DNA of 64,000 nucleotides from Dryococelus australis (Eukaryota > Arthropoda > Insecta > Phasmatodea > Phasmatidae), in the NCBI GenBank assembly GCA_029891345.1, contig CM056993.1, positions 272,274,900 through 272,338,899 on the forward strand, given 5' to 3'. The stretch's first letter is position 1, and each line of letters starts with the position of its first letter. Shown here in pieces: positions 10,110-22,944 of this stretch. Position numbers and translations under genes: made by a program. The notes under the pieces are model-generated. The model was given only the letters and a program-made list of their open reading frames with translations. It made no database searches and was not told where the DNA came from.

Positions 10110-12598
10110 AAAGAATGCCAGTTTCTGTATCATGCCTCTTTACATTTAAATTTCAAATGTGACCTCAGCAATGAACTGTGGCTTTATTTGTACAACACAG
10201 ACGAAAAGTACAATGCATTTCTAAATTCTGTCCTTGTTCTTTTAGAAGAAAAGTTTCCCTCTAAACAAGTTCGTTGTAACATCATACCAACTAAAAAACC
10301 GTGGATGACGAAAATAATAAAGATTTCTTGCGAGCACAAAAGAGAATTGTACAAAATAACCAAAGTATAGATCATAACGTAACAATTCACTATAGAAAAT
10401 ATCGCAAAGTTCTAAGGAAATTCTTAGAATCAGCAGAAATTGTGTACTTCAGTTCTCTTATTCACAACTAGGAAAACAAAATCAAAACTAGGTGGTCCAT
10501 CATAAAAAGTAAAACAGGAAAATCCTATGAACGAAACCCGGGGATAAGGCTAAGAGTCAATGACATGGAGCTGTCAGATGCACTTATAGTTGCCGAAACA
10601 TTTAATTCATACTATTTAAATGTTGTAGATAACTTAATAACTAAAGACCCTAATAATAATACTAATAATAATTTTACAACTTCACTAGATGGAGATTACC
10701 CCTGTATGAAACGGAAACGATTGCTTACAACTTCAGGAGAAAGTGGAAAAATATTAAAATCATTAAAACCAAAATTATATTGTGGCTATGACGGCATTGG
10801 TTGGAAATTAATTAAGCAGTGTGCATGTGAATTTAGTGTTCCCCTCAAGCCATATGTGTAATGTCATTTTAAACACACTAGTGTTTTCCCCGACAGACTC
10901 TAATGGGCAACTATCATTCGGCTTTTCAAGAAAGGTTAAAAGTAAATGTAGCCAATTATAGGCCCATTTCACTACTAACTTCCTTTTCTAAAGTAATTGA
11001 AAAAATAATTTACAGCAGACTCCTGCAACATTTTGAAGAGTGCAAAATCGTCTCAGGCTCACAATTTGGCTTCAGGAAACATACATCAACCAGTGAAGCA
11101 ATATACAAACTGACGGATAATATCCTTAATGCGCTGGACAAAAAACTGCCAACAGTTAGAATTTTTTGTGATCAGACAAAAGCTTTTGACTGTGTAAATC
11201 ATGACGTACTCGCTGACAAACTTAAACATTAAGGAATACGAGATGAAATGAACAACCTAATGTGTTCATATTTATCAGACAGACAACAACAAGTTTGTAT
11301 TAGAGACAATGCCTGCTCTGTATATTCCAAACCAGGTGTTCCGCAGGGCTCAATTCTTGGACCTTTGCTTTTTCTTTTGTATATAAATGGCTGAATCCAA
11401 GCATCACTCCAATTCTTTTTGCACACGACACCTGTATTGTAGTCTCAGCCAGGACAAAGGAAGCACTGGGACGGTTAGCCTGTACCACTTCTAGTCAATT
11501 AGATGCTTGGTTTAAAGCCAACAAATTAGGCCTTAACCTTGAAAAAAAAAACATTTTATCCAGTTCCGTACTAAAAATAGCAAATAAATAGACTTTAACG
11601 TCCGCTATGATGCAAAAGAAGTCAGTGGAACTGAGCATACCAAATTCCTAGGGCTGCATATAGACAATCGCATAAATTGGAAACTTCATATGGAACAAAT
11701 TTTACCAAAACTCAGCTCTACCTGTTTTGTCCTGCGTAATATTGTAGATATTTTACGCAGAGAGACTGCTGTAATAGTTTACTTTGCATACCACTCAATC
11801 ATGACATATGACGTAATTTTCTGGGGTAACTCAACTGACAACAATAAAGTGTTTCGTATGCAAAAAAAAAAAAAGCTTCAAGGATATTATTTGGGGAAAA
11901 AACCATCTGATTCCTGTAGGTCTTTGTTCAAAAGTGCTAGAATCCTACCACTAGCATGTGAATATATTTATGCTTCAGTTATGTTCATTTCCAAAAACTG
12001 CAGTTTATTCCAGAAAAATGACACAAGAAATAAAAAACTAATTCATTTACCTGTTGTCAACTTAAGAATATCCCAAAAGAGCTTTCTTACTCTTCAAGTC
12101 AGCTGTTCAACAACCTATCCCTCTACTTGCAGAAATTATGCTTTACAAATACAAAACTCTTCAAAAAAGAACTAAAAGAGAGTTCTTAATAAGCAAAACT
12201 TTTTATTCTGTAGACGAATATTTATCATAAAAACACAAAATATATTGACCACTACATAATTTTAAATCAAGACTAGAAATCCCCGAGCTAATGTGTAAAG
12301 CCATTGGAATGTGTGCCTCTGTTTTCGGTTTTATATCTTTATAGATTGGAGTGGCCCGGGACGCAGCATAGGTGTACAGAAGAAATTGAAGAATGAAGAT
12401 TAAATATTGAAAATTCAAGACTATTTGTATTTTATTTTATATTTGTTTTAGTATTCGATAATATAGTACTTTGATGTTTTGATATTGTTCTGTACATAAT
12501 GTGTTCATGTTCTGACTTGTCCGATGTCTTTGTACAAACTCGTACTCGAAGAAAGACCAAATGGATGCAATAAATAAAATATACGATCAATAAATGCA
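10110..12598 (+). pseudogene. Non-LTR retrotransposon (Jockey/CR1-like), reverse transcriptase ORF, decayed
   Basis: Successive frames give the normal order of a LINE reverse-transcriptase ORF. The pre-RT linker has KPWMTKIIKISC (10297-10332) and NSYYLNVVDNLI (about 10604-10639). The RT domain starts with NYRPISLLTSFSKVIEKIIY (10948-11007) and continues with FCDQTKAFDCVNHDVL (11164-11211) and GVPQGSILGPLLF (11337-11375). The catalytic box near 11411-11425 reads LFAHDT where FADDT is usual, so one catalytic aspartate is replaced by histidine. The C-terminal region is 11690-12175. Stops occur near 10369, 10861, 11232 and 11394. The 3' end near 12568-12598 has ATGCAATAAATAAAATA. The endonuclease domain is missing, so the copy is 5'-truncated. 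It lies within the 9614-13500 inverted-repeat element and probably inserted into it. Confidence 0.82.
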
Positions 12599-12599
12599 A

Positions 12600-13484
12600 C
12601 AAATCCCGTAACTGCCCTAATTAGTTTACACTTCCACTAACGTGATAAAGCAATATCCCAAGGCTATTTGTATGGTATGAATACTTGTGAAATCGAGAGA
12701 AGCTGAACAGATAATCTCAGGAAATCCAGACGTGCAAGACTTTCTATATTCGTGCATGTTTTTCTGCTACACAATTTGTACTCAAAGAGTGTACAACGAC
12801 CGAAACAGAAATTATATTGGCATATTTGTGTGTATTAGATTTCCTTCAAAACAACACACACCTGTTGTCTTGCTACTCTACCAAGCTACCCGTGTACGAT
12901 ATTTCTGCACCGTCTTTCATTGTTATTTTTATTTCTTTAAACATTGCCTTGTCTCTAGTCCTGCTCAAAGAGATATAAATAATATGAAAGCACTGATCAT
13001 TTTCAGAGTTAATACTATTTGAGCTATCACATTTCTGTTTCGCCTTTTGTTATTGTAAGTAATTTTTTTTTCTCAATGTGTTTATTAACGTGTAAATTAT
13101 GTTAAACCTGTTTAAGTGTACGAAAAGGCATTGCAGCTTTAACTTCACTGGTATAAAACAGTCGAAATAAATAAGTGCTCCTATTGATCCCTCATTCCCA
13201 GCTAAAGCTATGTTTCACCGCTTAAACTCTTAAGATGCCAAGGTACAGTACAAAACCATGACACAAAAATAATAAATGTGTATATGGTTGTGTGTTTTCG
13301 TTATCCATAACTATAGAAGATGTCTTTATGTATATACAACACCATGCACCACATTTTTCTGTCACGTAGTTTTTGATATTTCCTCCAGAATGTGGCGACC
13401 AGTCTTTACATGAAGAGGCGATGACATGTCCGAACTATTTCAACGAGTACACGCAAATGTACGTACTTACTCCTATATACTGGC
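12600..13484. other. Intergenic, inside the 9614-13500 element
   Basis: No coding similarity. The open frame at 12687-13022 shows no recognisable motif. Confidence 0.35.
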
Positions 13485-13500
13485 AATTCGGAAACAGCCT

Positions 13501-14540
13501 GAATACGGTACCAACTAGTTGGCTTATGGTTCTTTAAAGAAATTTCAGAATTTACTCTAACCTACCTTTATTTCAGAAGCCAATACATAAGGTCGAATTT
13601 ACCTAATTAGTCTTCTCACAGAATAAATCGTCCAGCAATGAAGTACTATTCGCAAATATAATAAACCATGTTACGTATATGTTCAACTGTAGTAAAAATA
13701 ATTTCAATACCTCATCACGCTTTATCTGTAAATCTAAAAGTGATTATTATAGTAAGTATAGTTTTGTTTTATTGATACCACATGGACAAAAAAAAAGGAT
13801 TTTTAACGAACTGTTGTGATATCGACACTGGCCTCGTGTATTATGAAAAATACTAAAATATAATTCATAATGTACTGTTAAAGATGAGTAACATATTTGA
13901 TTTTATTCTTCTGAACAGGTGTGAAAGTGGATGCCTGTCCCCCTTTCCCCAAATTGCGCCAATTTCTGTAACGAATATTCTGCGAACATATCGATACCGC
14001 ACTACAGAATTTACAAAATATGCGAGATTTTAAAGTGCAATTGTATCGTACCAACAAAATGTGTTATTGCAGCACATTTTCCTGAGAATTTAGTATGACA
14101 GAGTTTAACTGTTAGTTTTTGTGTTTTAAAATGCAACAGGTAAGAGATTTATGTATTGCATTTTACAGAGCAAAAAAAAAAAATCAAGCCTTTCCGAGTT
14201 TATGTTCTAATAGCCTAGTACAACCTTGCTAACCATGCAAGACATATACATATGCACTTGAGGATTACACACAACCTGAATCGCCTTCCAACTATTTACA
14301 GGTTATAATTACATGCTTCATTAGCCATCTGTAATGTTTCCCAGCCAAGGAAATTCCGTTTCCTTAAAATTTCTCTGGCGCCGACATGAAGGCTTATCAG
14401 GACACTTCACATACAGTACTTATCCCGCTATTTCTGATCTGAATACCTACTCAGACACAGCCCACGTCACGAAGCCATATCCACAAGCAGGCTTATAGTT
14501 TACAGGCATCACATACACGCTACGTACTGTATACTTCGTA
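13501..14540. other. AT-rich intergenic DNA
   Basis: No gene or repeat recognised. Confidence 0.4.
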
Positions 14541-14906
14541 TAGCCTGTTCACGGTAAAATGAGCACTTTTGAAAACCCTGCTTTATATCTACTTAACATT
14601 GCCATGTGCCTCATCACTGTATTAATGCGTCGGACAAGTAAAACTGGAATTATTAGAAAAGTAAATATTTTACAAATATGCTCATTTCGACACTCCGATG
14701 CATTAAAAAAAAAACTAAAGAAATAAGTTAAGTCACAAATGGTTACCTAACACTTAATATTCGAAGATAAGATACGGAACTACTTTCCCTCCATAGCAAC
14801 CATCTTTACTGGGCACATGCCACTCAGTGCGCCCGTTAAAATATAAGCAGTGCTTTTTTTCTAAGGTTGATTTCAAAAGTGCTCACTTTATCGTGAACAG
14901 CCTATA
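14541..14906 (+). mobile_element. GGCTGTTCACGG-family element (long subfamily)
   Basis: Begins TATAGCCTGTTCACGGTAAA and ends TTTATCGTGAACAGCCTATA, inverted copies of each other. About 366 bp and non-coding. The outer TATA/TA context is compatible with a TA target duplication. Confidence 0.75.
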
Positions 14907-16059
14907 CCACGCTGTACAAGTCTGTATACGACTGACATGCTGGCCATTTGCAATTATTTAAGAGGCCAGGCGCAACTTAATATATTCACACTTTCCTCCT
15001 TTAAATACGCCAAACCTTACTTTTTACTCAAACAAGCATTCTGCAAATAGTGGTATACATCATTACACCGCCTTAAACTACTCACAACTACACTACTATT
15101 CACATAGAACAGTATCACGTGCATAAGAAAACCTACCAAACTGTAACTTGGTCTTAATTGCTGAATAGTATAAGTACCCTTGCCATAATCAACACATCCA
15201 GTCAGGTCAGTTAGTTGTGATTTTCACAAGGAAATCGTCCCTGCAGCATAACATCAGTATCAACATACTATGCAAGGCCCATAAATATGCAAGTTGATAC
15301 TGTGTGAATAGTACCACAGCTGTAATGTTTGTGGCAGGGGTAGGAAGAAAGCTAACAATGAAGATCAAGAGTTTGTTAGAGTAGGCCGCGTCCAGTTTAC
15401 AGTTAGAATTTTCGCAACGAAGTACTATGACATCTGTTCATACAAGTACTGTATGCTCATACGTACACAGGTGCATGCAGTTTACATTTTAAATGTGTAC
15501 TAGTTTCACAGGCAACGAACGTACTTCAAAAATGTTAAATAAACCTTTTAACACGACTTTGAAAGCAATAAGAAGTAGCAATGATACGAAAATAAAAGCT
15601 ACCGGACGCTATACATCATAAACTTGTGATCCCTTACCGTTTTTTTCTTTTTGATAGTAATAACTTGCAAGGGAAGTTAATACAACAATAAGGCATATTT
15701 TGTCACAAAATTAATTTCAATTATATTACTTTGTGTGGACACGCTGGTTAAAAAACAAAATGCGAGAAAGCCATCCCTACCAAATCTTTTATCTAGTATT
15801 CCAGGACACTTGTATAATAAGAGTTGAGTTGATACTTTCCAATTCTCTGTTCTGGTAGAAAACTTTTTCTTATTAATAAAATGCATGCGATTTTGCACTT
15901 ATTTCCTGTCGAAGGGTTCTTACGATGTACATGTCGACCCCCCCCCCTCCTTTTTTCATGTATTTTAGGCTTCAGTTAGCATGGGAGGTAATCACTGCCC
16001 CAATCGCAGCCATGTTTGTATTTTTAAGACAGGTCATAAAAATAGAAGAGCACTTATGA
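14907..16059. other. Intergenic DNA
   Basis: AT-rich, no gene recognised. A short C-run occurs near 15940. Confidence 0.4.
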
Positions 16060-16615
16060 CCGGTTGCACCAACATCTTTCCCGATGCGAGATCGTATGAT
16101 TATAGTTCCGAACCAGGATCCAGTTTGATCTTGGTTCCAAGGTAAAAGTGTTGCACCAACGAAAATTTATAATTCTGGATCTCCGATTCGTCGATATTGG
16201 TTCCAAAGTGAGAGATCGAGATTAAGTACGAGACAAAACTTTACTATTGGTTCGTAATATATGACGTCATGGAAGTAGGCGTATTTTTCATTATATATTG
16301 AAGTAGATTTGGGTTTTTTATCTGTTTTAAGTGAATTATTGTTGGACGAATTCTACTGAATAATATTCAAGTGCGTATAATGTTGTTATAAATTCCCAAG
16401 AAAATAATCGAATATAGTTCTATTTGTTGACGTATTTTCAAAATACATCGTGTCGACGATGGCTGCCGAGATTTCGAACCGCCAATTTCGGCGATTCGAA
16501 ATGAACTTCTTATCGATCTCCAGTACAGCTCTGAACTCGAACGATGCAACAGTTTTCTGTGTCGATCTTGGATCCGATCTCGGATCGAGTTTCGAACCAT
16601 GGTGGTGCTACCGGG
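16060..16615 (+). mobile_element. ~560-bp inverted-repeat element, copy 1
   Basis: Starts CCGGTTGCACCAACATC and ends with its approximate inverse, GGTGGTGCTACCGGG. The interior is rich in palindromic GATCTCGGATCGAG-like segments. It is the clear homologue of 21510-22075. The open frame on its minus strand (16367-16840) is an accident of this GC-balanced repeat. TTA/TAA-like flanks hint at a Harbinger-type 3-bp duplication but are not clean. Confidence 0.7.
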
Positions 16616-17012
16616 TATAAGCCAGGGGGACAAGAGGGTTAGTCTGGTCATGGCTACCCAATCCCTCTTGTAGAAATGCATGCCTTCTTGCAAGAGTTCC
16701 CTTCCTTTTAGGCGTACGGGGCGCCACCGAGACGAATTTAGTTGCTGTCCTACCGCGGGCGCACACTTAATACTTAGCAATAGGGTAGGTTTGAAAGAAA
16801 AAAACAACCAAGAGGACTTAAGCAGTAATAACACGTACACTTGGTACAGTAAGCGGAAATTCTGAAAAAATATTTGGCTTGCCTATCCACTACGTGCCGT
16901 CATTTATATGTTAAACTTAATGGCAAGTATCTCGTTTGTATGCAACGCAGTGCACCCCCCCCCCCCCTTACTCTTCCTTCACACGAGCTTCTACTTCTGT
17001 GGGGGCGCTCCT
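16616..17012. other. Intergenic DNA with a 13-C run at 16955-16967
   Basis: No coding signal. The homopolymer is a likely polymorphic or error-prone site. Confidence 0.5.
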
Positions 17013-17424
17013 AAAGGCTTTTCACGATAAAGTGAGCACTTTTGAAACCAACCTTAGAAAAAAGTCACTGCCCCTACCTGCATATATTTTAACGGGCGCA
17101 ATGTGTGTAATAAGTTGAGTAAAGTTGGTAACGATGTATTGACATATATTAACGTCGAACAAAAAGTGTTTGATAACCATTTGGATTAAAATAAATTATT
17201 TTTCTCGCTTTCTGTATTTTTTTAATCCATTGAAGTGTAAATATAAGCAGATTTATACAATATTTAATTTTGCAATAATTTCACAATGTAACTTGCACGC
17301 AGGAATGAAGTGATGAGCCCCATGGCAATGTTTATTTCATATAAGGCAGAAGAACACACAAAGTGTATACAAGTGGATCTTAAGCAGGGCTTTCAAAAGC
17401 GTCATTTTACCGTGAACAGTCTAT
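17013..17424 (-). mobile_element. GGCTGTTCACGG-family element (long subfamily, reversed)
   Basis: Starts AAGGCTTTTCACGATAAAG and ends TTTACCGTGAACAGTCTATA. The interior matches the other long copies in reverse, with the CTTAAGCAGGGCTTTCAAAA end on the right. Confidence 0.72.
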
Positions 17425-19464
17425 AGTCAAGTGTCACACCTTCACCAACTGTGTTTCTGTGAACGTTCTGGAGGCATGCGGGCAGCACGGCACACACCTT
17501 GTAAGGCGAGACAACCAATCTCCGTGGGAACAAATACATACAGCGAGCGTTCTGCTAGCCAACCAAGCTCCACTCCTATAGACCATTCATTCATGGTTAC
17601 TTCACGCTTTTCTGAAGCCCTGCCCTGCTTCAGTTCTACTTCCGCGACATTCCTCCTCTGCCCAGTGTAAACAAGACAACTAGGTCGAGGAAATTACACC
17701 CGAGGACAGCGCACCGCGTTCAGTGTAGTAACATTTTGCATAAGAACTATTTTGACGTGAATACGTCTTATAATTTGTGACCATAGTGGGAGGCCATCCC
17801 AAAAATTCCGATGATAAAATAAGGGGTTACTGTTTGGCTGCAGCTCCGAATCTATCGTCTATATTCAAAATTCAATTACACCACTCGATTGCCAAAGGAT
17901 CAAAGAATATGTTACGTTGAGTGAGGACTGCGAAACACCGCACACAACTGAGGATGGGGGGGGGGGGGGGGGATATTTTAGTTCGTTTCGCCGCGTCTCG
18001 TAACTTCCGCCTAGAAGCTACGACGGTCGTTTAAGTTTCAATCAACAGCTCTCGTCCAGATCAATCGATTGCTTGTATAAAAACATTTGTGTGGCGTGGT
18101 TATGGTGAAAAATTGTATGCGTTTAATTTCGGCCTATAGTCGTCAAAAAGCCAAGTCGAAATACAGACATCGTATACGGTTGGAAAGGGCATTTCATAAG
18201 CAATCCAGCGATACCCATAAAATCCCAAATTATCGAGTGACGCGGTGCCGGGAACGTAAAATAAACATCAAGGCGTCTGAGCGCGTCAACGTAGACTTAT
18301 TCACGTAAAACAAACAGCCGTGTCCCAAACACAGCCACACCCAATGTTTTCACTAGCCATTATCAACACACCTATTTTCATTCATATTAGTTATATATTA
18401 AATATTATAATGTATAAATAAAATATAATTAAAATCTTATTGTTACCAAAAATTAGGTACTTTTATGTTAACACTAGTATACAATACTTGTGAAATGTAC
18501 GACATATTTAGGAGAGAACAAAGCTAGTCATTCACGGGGTGATGTTTGTAAGGTTTGATACAGAAAGTGGGAAGAAACCGAGAATAAACTATATTATACG
18601 AATGACTCGACCCTGTGAACTCCACCACGAATGATTCCGGAAAAATGTGTAAGCTTGTGCCATACGAGCGCCCTCGTGTCTAGATCGGGCAAGTGAACAC
18701 ACACTGGGGTATGCACCCCTGCAAAAGGATATTCCTATACAAAATGCGTGTTTGAAAAAACATACCGTATACTGAACTGGCGCATCCGTGAAAGTAAACG
18801 AGTTTACAGCAAAATTACAGTAAAAATATAATTTAACGCCCCGTTGAGTCTGCAGTTTTCCTGTGATTTGACCCCAATTGCGCACTCGTATTCGAACCTT
18901 GTTCTTGTGGTCGACAGCGAACGAACTTTGAAACCCGCTTACGGAAAATTAAAACTGCGGGACCAAACGTGGGCGCTAAGGGCCCTTATCTGGCTTCGTG
19001 CCCTTGAAAAGTGCATCCCGGATGTGACGTCACATTGCCGCTGCCCGAAATCACAGCGAGGGCACATTATGCAACCTGCAGTGTCCCCTTCAGCCAAGGG
19101 CAGGTGCAACTTGTCCTTCTCGAGCCCTAGATAGTTTATTAATTCGCAACTGTTTGAAATACTTCATTTGTTTGTGCGTGTTTTGTGTTTACAACACTGC
19201 ACGGCCGCGGAAAACACTTGCAAACGTCACAAAAAAAAAATAAACTCGCACAGAGCCAAATTCGACAGAATAAAACTCGACGTGGAAACGAACACAGGCT
19301 CATGAAGGGAACAAGGGCTCGTGAAACGGGAAGGGATCAATGGCACATTGCACCGAAATCGAACACAGCCTAATCTTTGCAAGTTAACATTTATCTCACA
19401 AGCCGAACTGCTGACTTCGTTCACATTCAAAACACAACTTATTTGCTGTATAGTTATTATCATT
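17425..19464. other. Intergenic DNA with GC-richer blocks
   Basis: 17431-17690 and 18840-19130 are GC-richer than the rest. A perfect TGACGTCA (CRE-type) palindrome is at 19025-19032 within TGTGACGTCACA, and a 17-G run is at 17956-17972. These may be promoter regions of unseen genes. No exon with splice signals was established. Confidence 0.35.
17956..17972 (+). repeat. Poly-G run (17 G)
   Basis: Uninterrupted homopolymer, able to form G-quadruplex-like structure. Confidence 0.9.
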
Positions 19465-19882
19465 ATAAGCTGTTCACGGTAAAATGAACACTTTTGGAAG
19501 TCCTGCTTATGATCTACTAGTATGCACGTTGTGTGTTCTTCCGCCTTATGTAAAATTAACATTGCCATGGGCCTCATTACTTTATTCATGCGTCGGTCAA
19601 GTGAAACCGTGAAAATAATAGAAACGTAAATATTTTTAAAATTTGTTCATTTTTGTACTCCGATGCATCTAAGAAACAAAGCGGGAGAAATACATAATAT
19701 AAGTTATCGCAAATGATTACCTAGCGTTTTTTATTAAACGTTAAGATATAGAACTAGGCCTACTTCCCAACTTTACTGGGCGCATGCCACACGGTGCGCC
19801 CTTTAAAATGTATGCACGCAGGGGCAGTAACTGTTTTCCTGAAGTTGATTTCAAAACTGCTCACTTTATCGTGAACAGCCTT
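19465..19882 (+). mobile_element. GGCTGTTCACGG-family element (long subfamily)
   Basis: Starts AAGCTGTTCACGGTAAAATG and ends TTATCGTGAACAGCCTT. Very similar along its length to the copies at 21007 and 33915. Confidence 0.75.
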
Positions 19883-20830
19883 TTACAACACTTTTACTAA
19901 GGTGCAGTACAGGGGAGATAGATTTTAACTTTTAATTGTGTTAATTCAAAACAATCTATAGCTACCTGACAAATTTGGTTCTGGCGCACGACAGAAAAAA
20001 AAACAGCCGTAATGTGTTCAAATTGTGAATTCGTGCATTAATGCTGGGTTCACAGTAGCCCAAGTACGACACGACAGCCCGACAAATTACCAGCCCCGAC
20101 GGTACGACGAAAGTAGATTTTAAAGGTTTAAATGTCAAATATTTTGTTTTCGTATGCATTTAAATTGTGCCCGAAGCGAAGAATCATTCGTGTATGGCGA
20201 GTTTCGGACCTAAATAATGTATGTTGTACGAGTTACCACGATCATTTAAAAATATTCCCAGAAGCCAACCCCGACACTTGACTAGATAATGTCGAGGTAT
20301 TGTGAACACCCTCACCACACGAATCTTGGGTCTACGAACGTGACTACACGGAAATAGTTCACCCACGAAAGTGGGCCGCGATTTTTTTTTAAACAGAGGA
20401 CTCGAGGAACGCGGAGTCTGAGCTATAATCAATGCACGGTAGCATCACACTTTTCTGCGTTCTACGTCCGGGATGTTGCTCCGCCACGTGCAAATTAAGC
20501 TTAACTAAGTGCAGACAACTACACCAAAGGGCAATGCACTGGATTCGTTCGCACTCAGTAGTAATATGAAAACTATTTCTTACTAGGGCATTGCCAACAC
20601 AGGTGTCTTCTCACCGTTTTCTATTCATATTAATTATACATGAAATTTTACAATTAATAAATTTAATATAGGTAAAACTTCAATTTATATTAGCGGAGGT
20701 ATAAAACGGTTGTGATACACGGACATATTTAGGAAATAGCTACACACGTCGTACATGGGGGGAATTTCCAATGGTTTGATTCAAAAAGGTGTGAAGAACC
20801 CTCGAACATACTAACTAATACTTACAGCGG
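19883..20830. other. Intergenic DNA
   Basis: No gene recognised. It is moderately CpG-containing at 20040-20480. Confidence 0.35.
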
Positions 20831-20990
20831 AGCGGATAGCAGCTCGTCCCGCGGTGGAACAGCGTGCGACTAGACTGGCGGCGGCGGTATGACGTCAGCA
20901 CGCGCGACCCAGCGCGTAGCTACGTGGCCTGCCGTGGCGCCGCCAGGGGGGACAACCCGCCCTAGCCAACCCCTTTACTTCAACCCCACA
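20831..20990. promoter_or_regulatory. GC-rich block with CRE palindrome
   Basis: About 160 bases of GC/CpG-rich DNA with TGACGTCA at 20890-20897, abruptly different from the AT-rich flanks. It could be a promoter, a CpG island or a LINE/SINE 5' end. No downstream coding exon was identified. Confidence 0.35.
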
Positions 20991-21006
20991 ATACATTACA
21001 TTTACT

Positions 21007-21422
21007 ATACGCTGTTCACGGTAAAATGAACACTTTTGAAAGCCCTGCTTATGATCTACTTCTGTGCACGTTGTGTGTTCTTCCGCCTTATGTAAAATTA
21101 ACATTGCCATGGGCCTCATCACTTTATTCATGCGTCGGTCAAATGAAACTGCGAAATTACTATACAAGTAAATATTGCACAAGTCTACTCACTTTTACAC
21201 TTCGATGAATTAAAAAATACAGAAAACGAGTGAAATAATTAAGTTATCACAAATGGTTACCTAACACTTCTTGTTTGACGTTAATTTATGGAACTACTTG
21301 CCCTCCATCGTTACTAACTTTACTGGACACATGGCACTCATTACCCCCCTTAAAATATATGCATGCAGGGCCACTTTCTTCTATGGTTTATTTCAAAAGT
21401 GCTCACTTTATCGTGAACAGCA
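21007..21422 (+). mobile_element. GGCTGTTCACGG-family element (long subfamily)
   Basis: Starts CGCTGTTCACGGTAAAATG and ends TTATCGTGAACAGC. The interior is nearly the same as the copy at 19465. Confidence 0.75.
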
Positions 21423-21509
21423 TTTAACTTTCCATTAAAACGTTTTCAATACACCCTCCGTATTGAACGATTATTATTTATTATTAATATTATTATTATT
21501 GCGGCTTAT

Positions 21510-22075
21510 GCCCGGTGGCACCAACATCCTCCCAGAGCCGAGATCGAATGATCCTAGTTCCGAACCAGGATCCTGTTTGATCTTGGTTCCAATGTAAAAG
21601 TGTTGCACCAACGAAATGCCATGATTCTGGATCTCCGATTCGTCAAGCTTAGTTCCAATGTGAGAGATCGAGATTAAGTATAAGGCAAATTTTGCTTTTG
21701 GTTATATGACGTAATGGAAGTTGGCGTATTTTTCACTATAGATAGAACTAGATGTGCGATGTTTTATCTGTTTTAAGAAAATTATTTTTGTACGAATGTT
21801 AATGAATAATATTTAAGAGCGTATAATATTGTTTTAATTTCCCACGAAAACAATTGAATGTAGTTCTATCTGTTGGCGTATTTTCTAACTACATTTGTCA
21901 ACGATGGCTGCTGATCTCGGATCGAGATTTCGAACTGCCAATTTCAGCGGTTCGAAATTAACTTCATCTCGATCTCCAGTCCACCTCTGAACTCGGAATG
22001 GTGCAACAATTTTCTGTGTGTCGATCTTAGATACGATCGTGGATCGAGTTTCGAACCACGATTGTGCAACCGGGC
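21510..22075 (+). mobile_element. ~560-bp inverted-repeat element, copy 2
   Basis: Starts GCCCGGTGGCACCAACATC and ends GTGCAACCGGGC. Homologous to 16060-16615 over its length. Left flank TTA and right flank TTTA are compatible with a TTA-type duplication, though one base intervenes. Confidence 0.72.
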
Positions 22076-22082
22076 TTTACAC

Positions 22083-22240
22083 TTGCTAGAAACGCAAACA
22101 TTAAAATTATATATTAAAATTTAGAATTATGTAACTTAATACTAAACAAACCAAAGATACAATTTAATTACCTCTCACCCTTTCACTTACGCACTTATTC
22201 ATCATTCACATATGCACGCAAGCACAACGCCAAAAAGTAG
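22083..22240 (-). mobile_element. LINE 3' UTR scrap, minus orientation
   Basis: The reverse complement matches the 3' UTR of the plus-strand LINE end at about 23370-23480. The shared landmark is TGAGA(G/GG)TAATTAAATTGTATCTTTGGTTTGT. It abuts the inverted-repeat element ending at 22075. Confidence 0.6.
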
Positions 22241-22940
22241 CATGGGATCCAGTCGGGCGTAAGAAACAGGTATCGCGTATCGCACTGAAATTGTACCTAA
22301 ACTAAAATGCGCACTTCAAACATACATTTGTTACTTCAATGCTATTTTTGTCTGGCTTGTGAAGTTACGTTATATCATCGTTGCGTTAAAACGATATCGA
22401 CTATTTGGTCGAAGGAAAAAAAAAGCTCAAACTGTAATTTTACGCGAGCTGCAATATTTCACTTTAGTAAAGCACACTTGCATTTCGCAAAATTAAACAC
22501 GCACATTTGCAACAGTGGATTTCAATTGGTATCCAAAGTTTTCATGGAACGTGGTATCGTTCACATGCCATCTACAAAAAGGAACATAATTTTATGCATT
22601 CTAAACAACCGTGCAAGTATAGCTCAAGTTACTATCATTCGGGCACCTTACAATCTAAAAAAAAAAAAAATTAGTTGAGATACACGAACTGTATGCAAAA
22701 CATGGAATTATGTGGAAACTAAAATTGATATTCGAATTTTGCATGCATAGAAGACAATCTAAGATTTCATCATCCAAGTTTACTAGCATTCTCTTCAAAA
22801 ATTACATGCTACATAATGAGACCAAAAAATAAACTAAAAGTGACTACATTTTGAGATATTATATATCATAACAAGCAAAATAATTAACTCTACCTCATCA
22901 CCAAATGAATTTTGCTTCATTTTAATCTAGCTACAATCTA
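22241..22940. other. Intergenic between two inverted LINE ends
   Basis: No coding motif. The open frame at 22307-22678 has no recognisable domain. Confidence 0.35.
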
Positions 22941-22944
22941 AGTG

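Larger units (their letters stand above)
9614..13500. mobile_element. Candidate DNA transposon carrying an inserted LINE
   Basis: AGGCTGTTTCCGAATT at 9614-9629 is matched exactly by its reverse complement at 13485-13500, and similarity continues a few bases inward. A related internal copy (CTGTCCGAATTCCCAGTATA) starts near 9692. The LINE at 10.1-12.6 kb lies inside. Without it the element would be about 1.4 kb. No transposase is visible and no clean target duplication is seen at the outer edges, so it is a candidate non-autonomous element only. Confidence 0.45.

Noticed and set aside
16367-16840. 157-codon minus-strand open frame
   Set aside because: It lies mostly within the palindromic ~560-bp element, whose GC-balanced sequence lacks stops; no protein motif.
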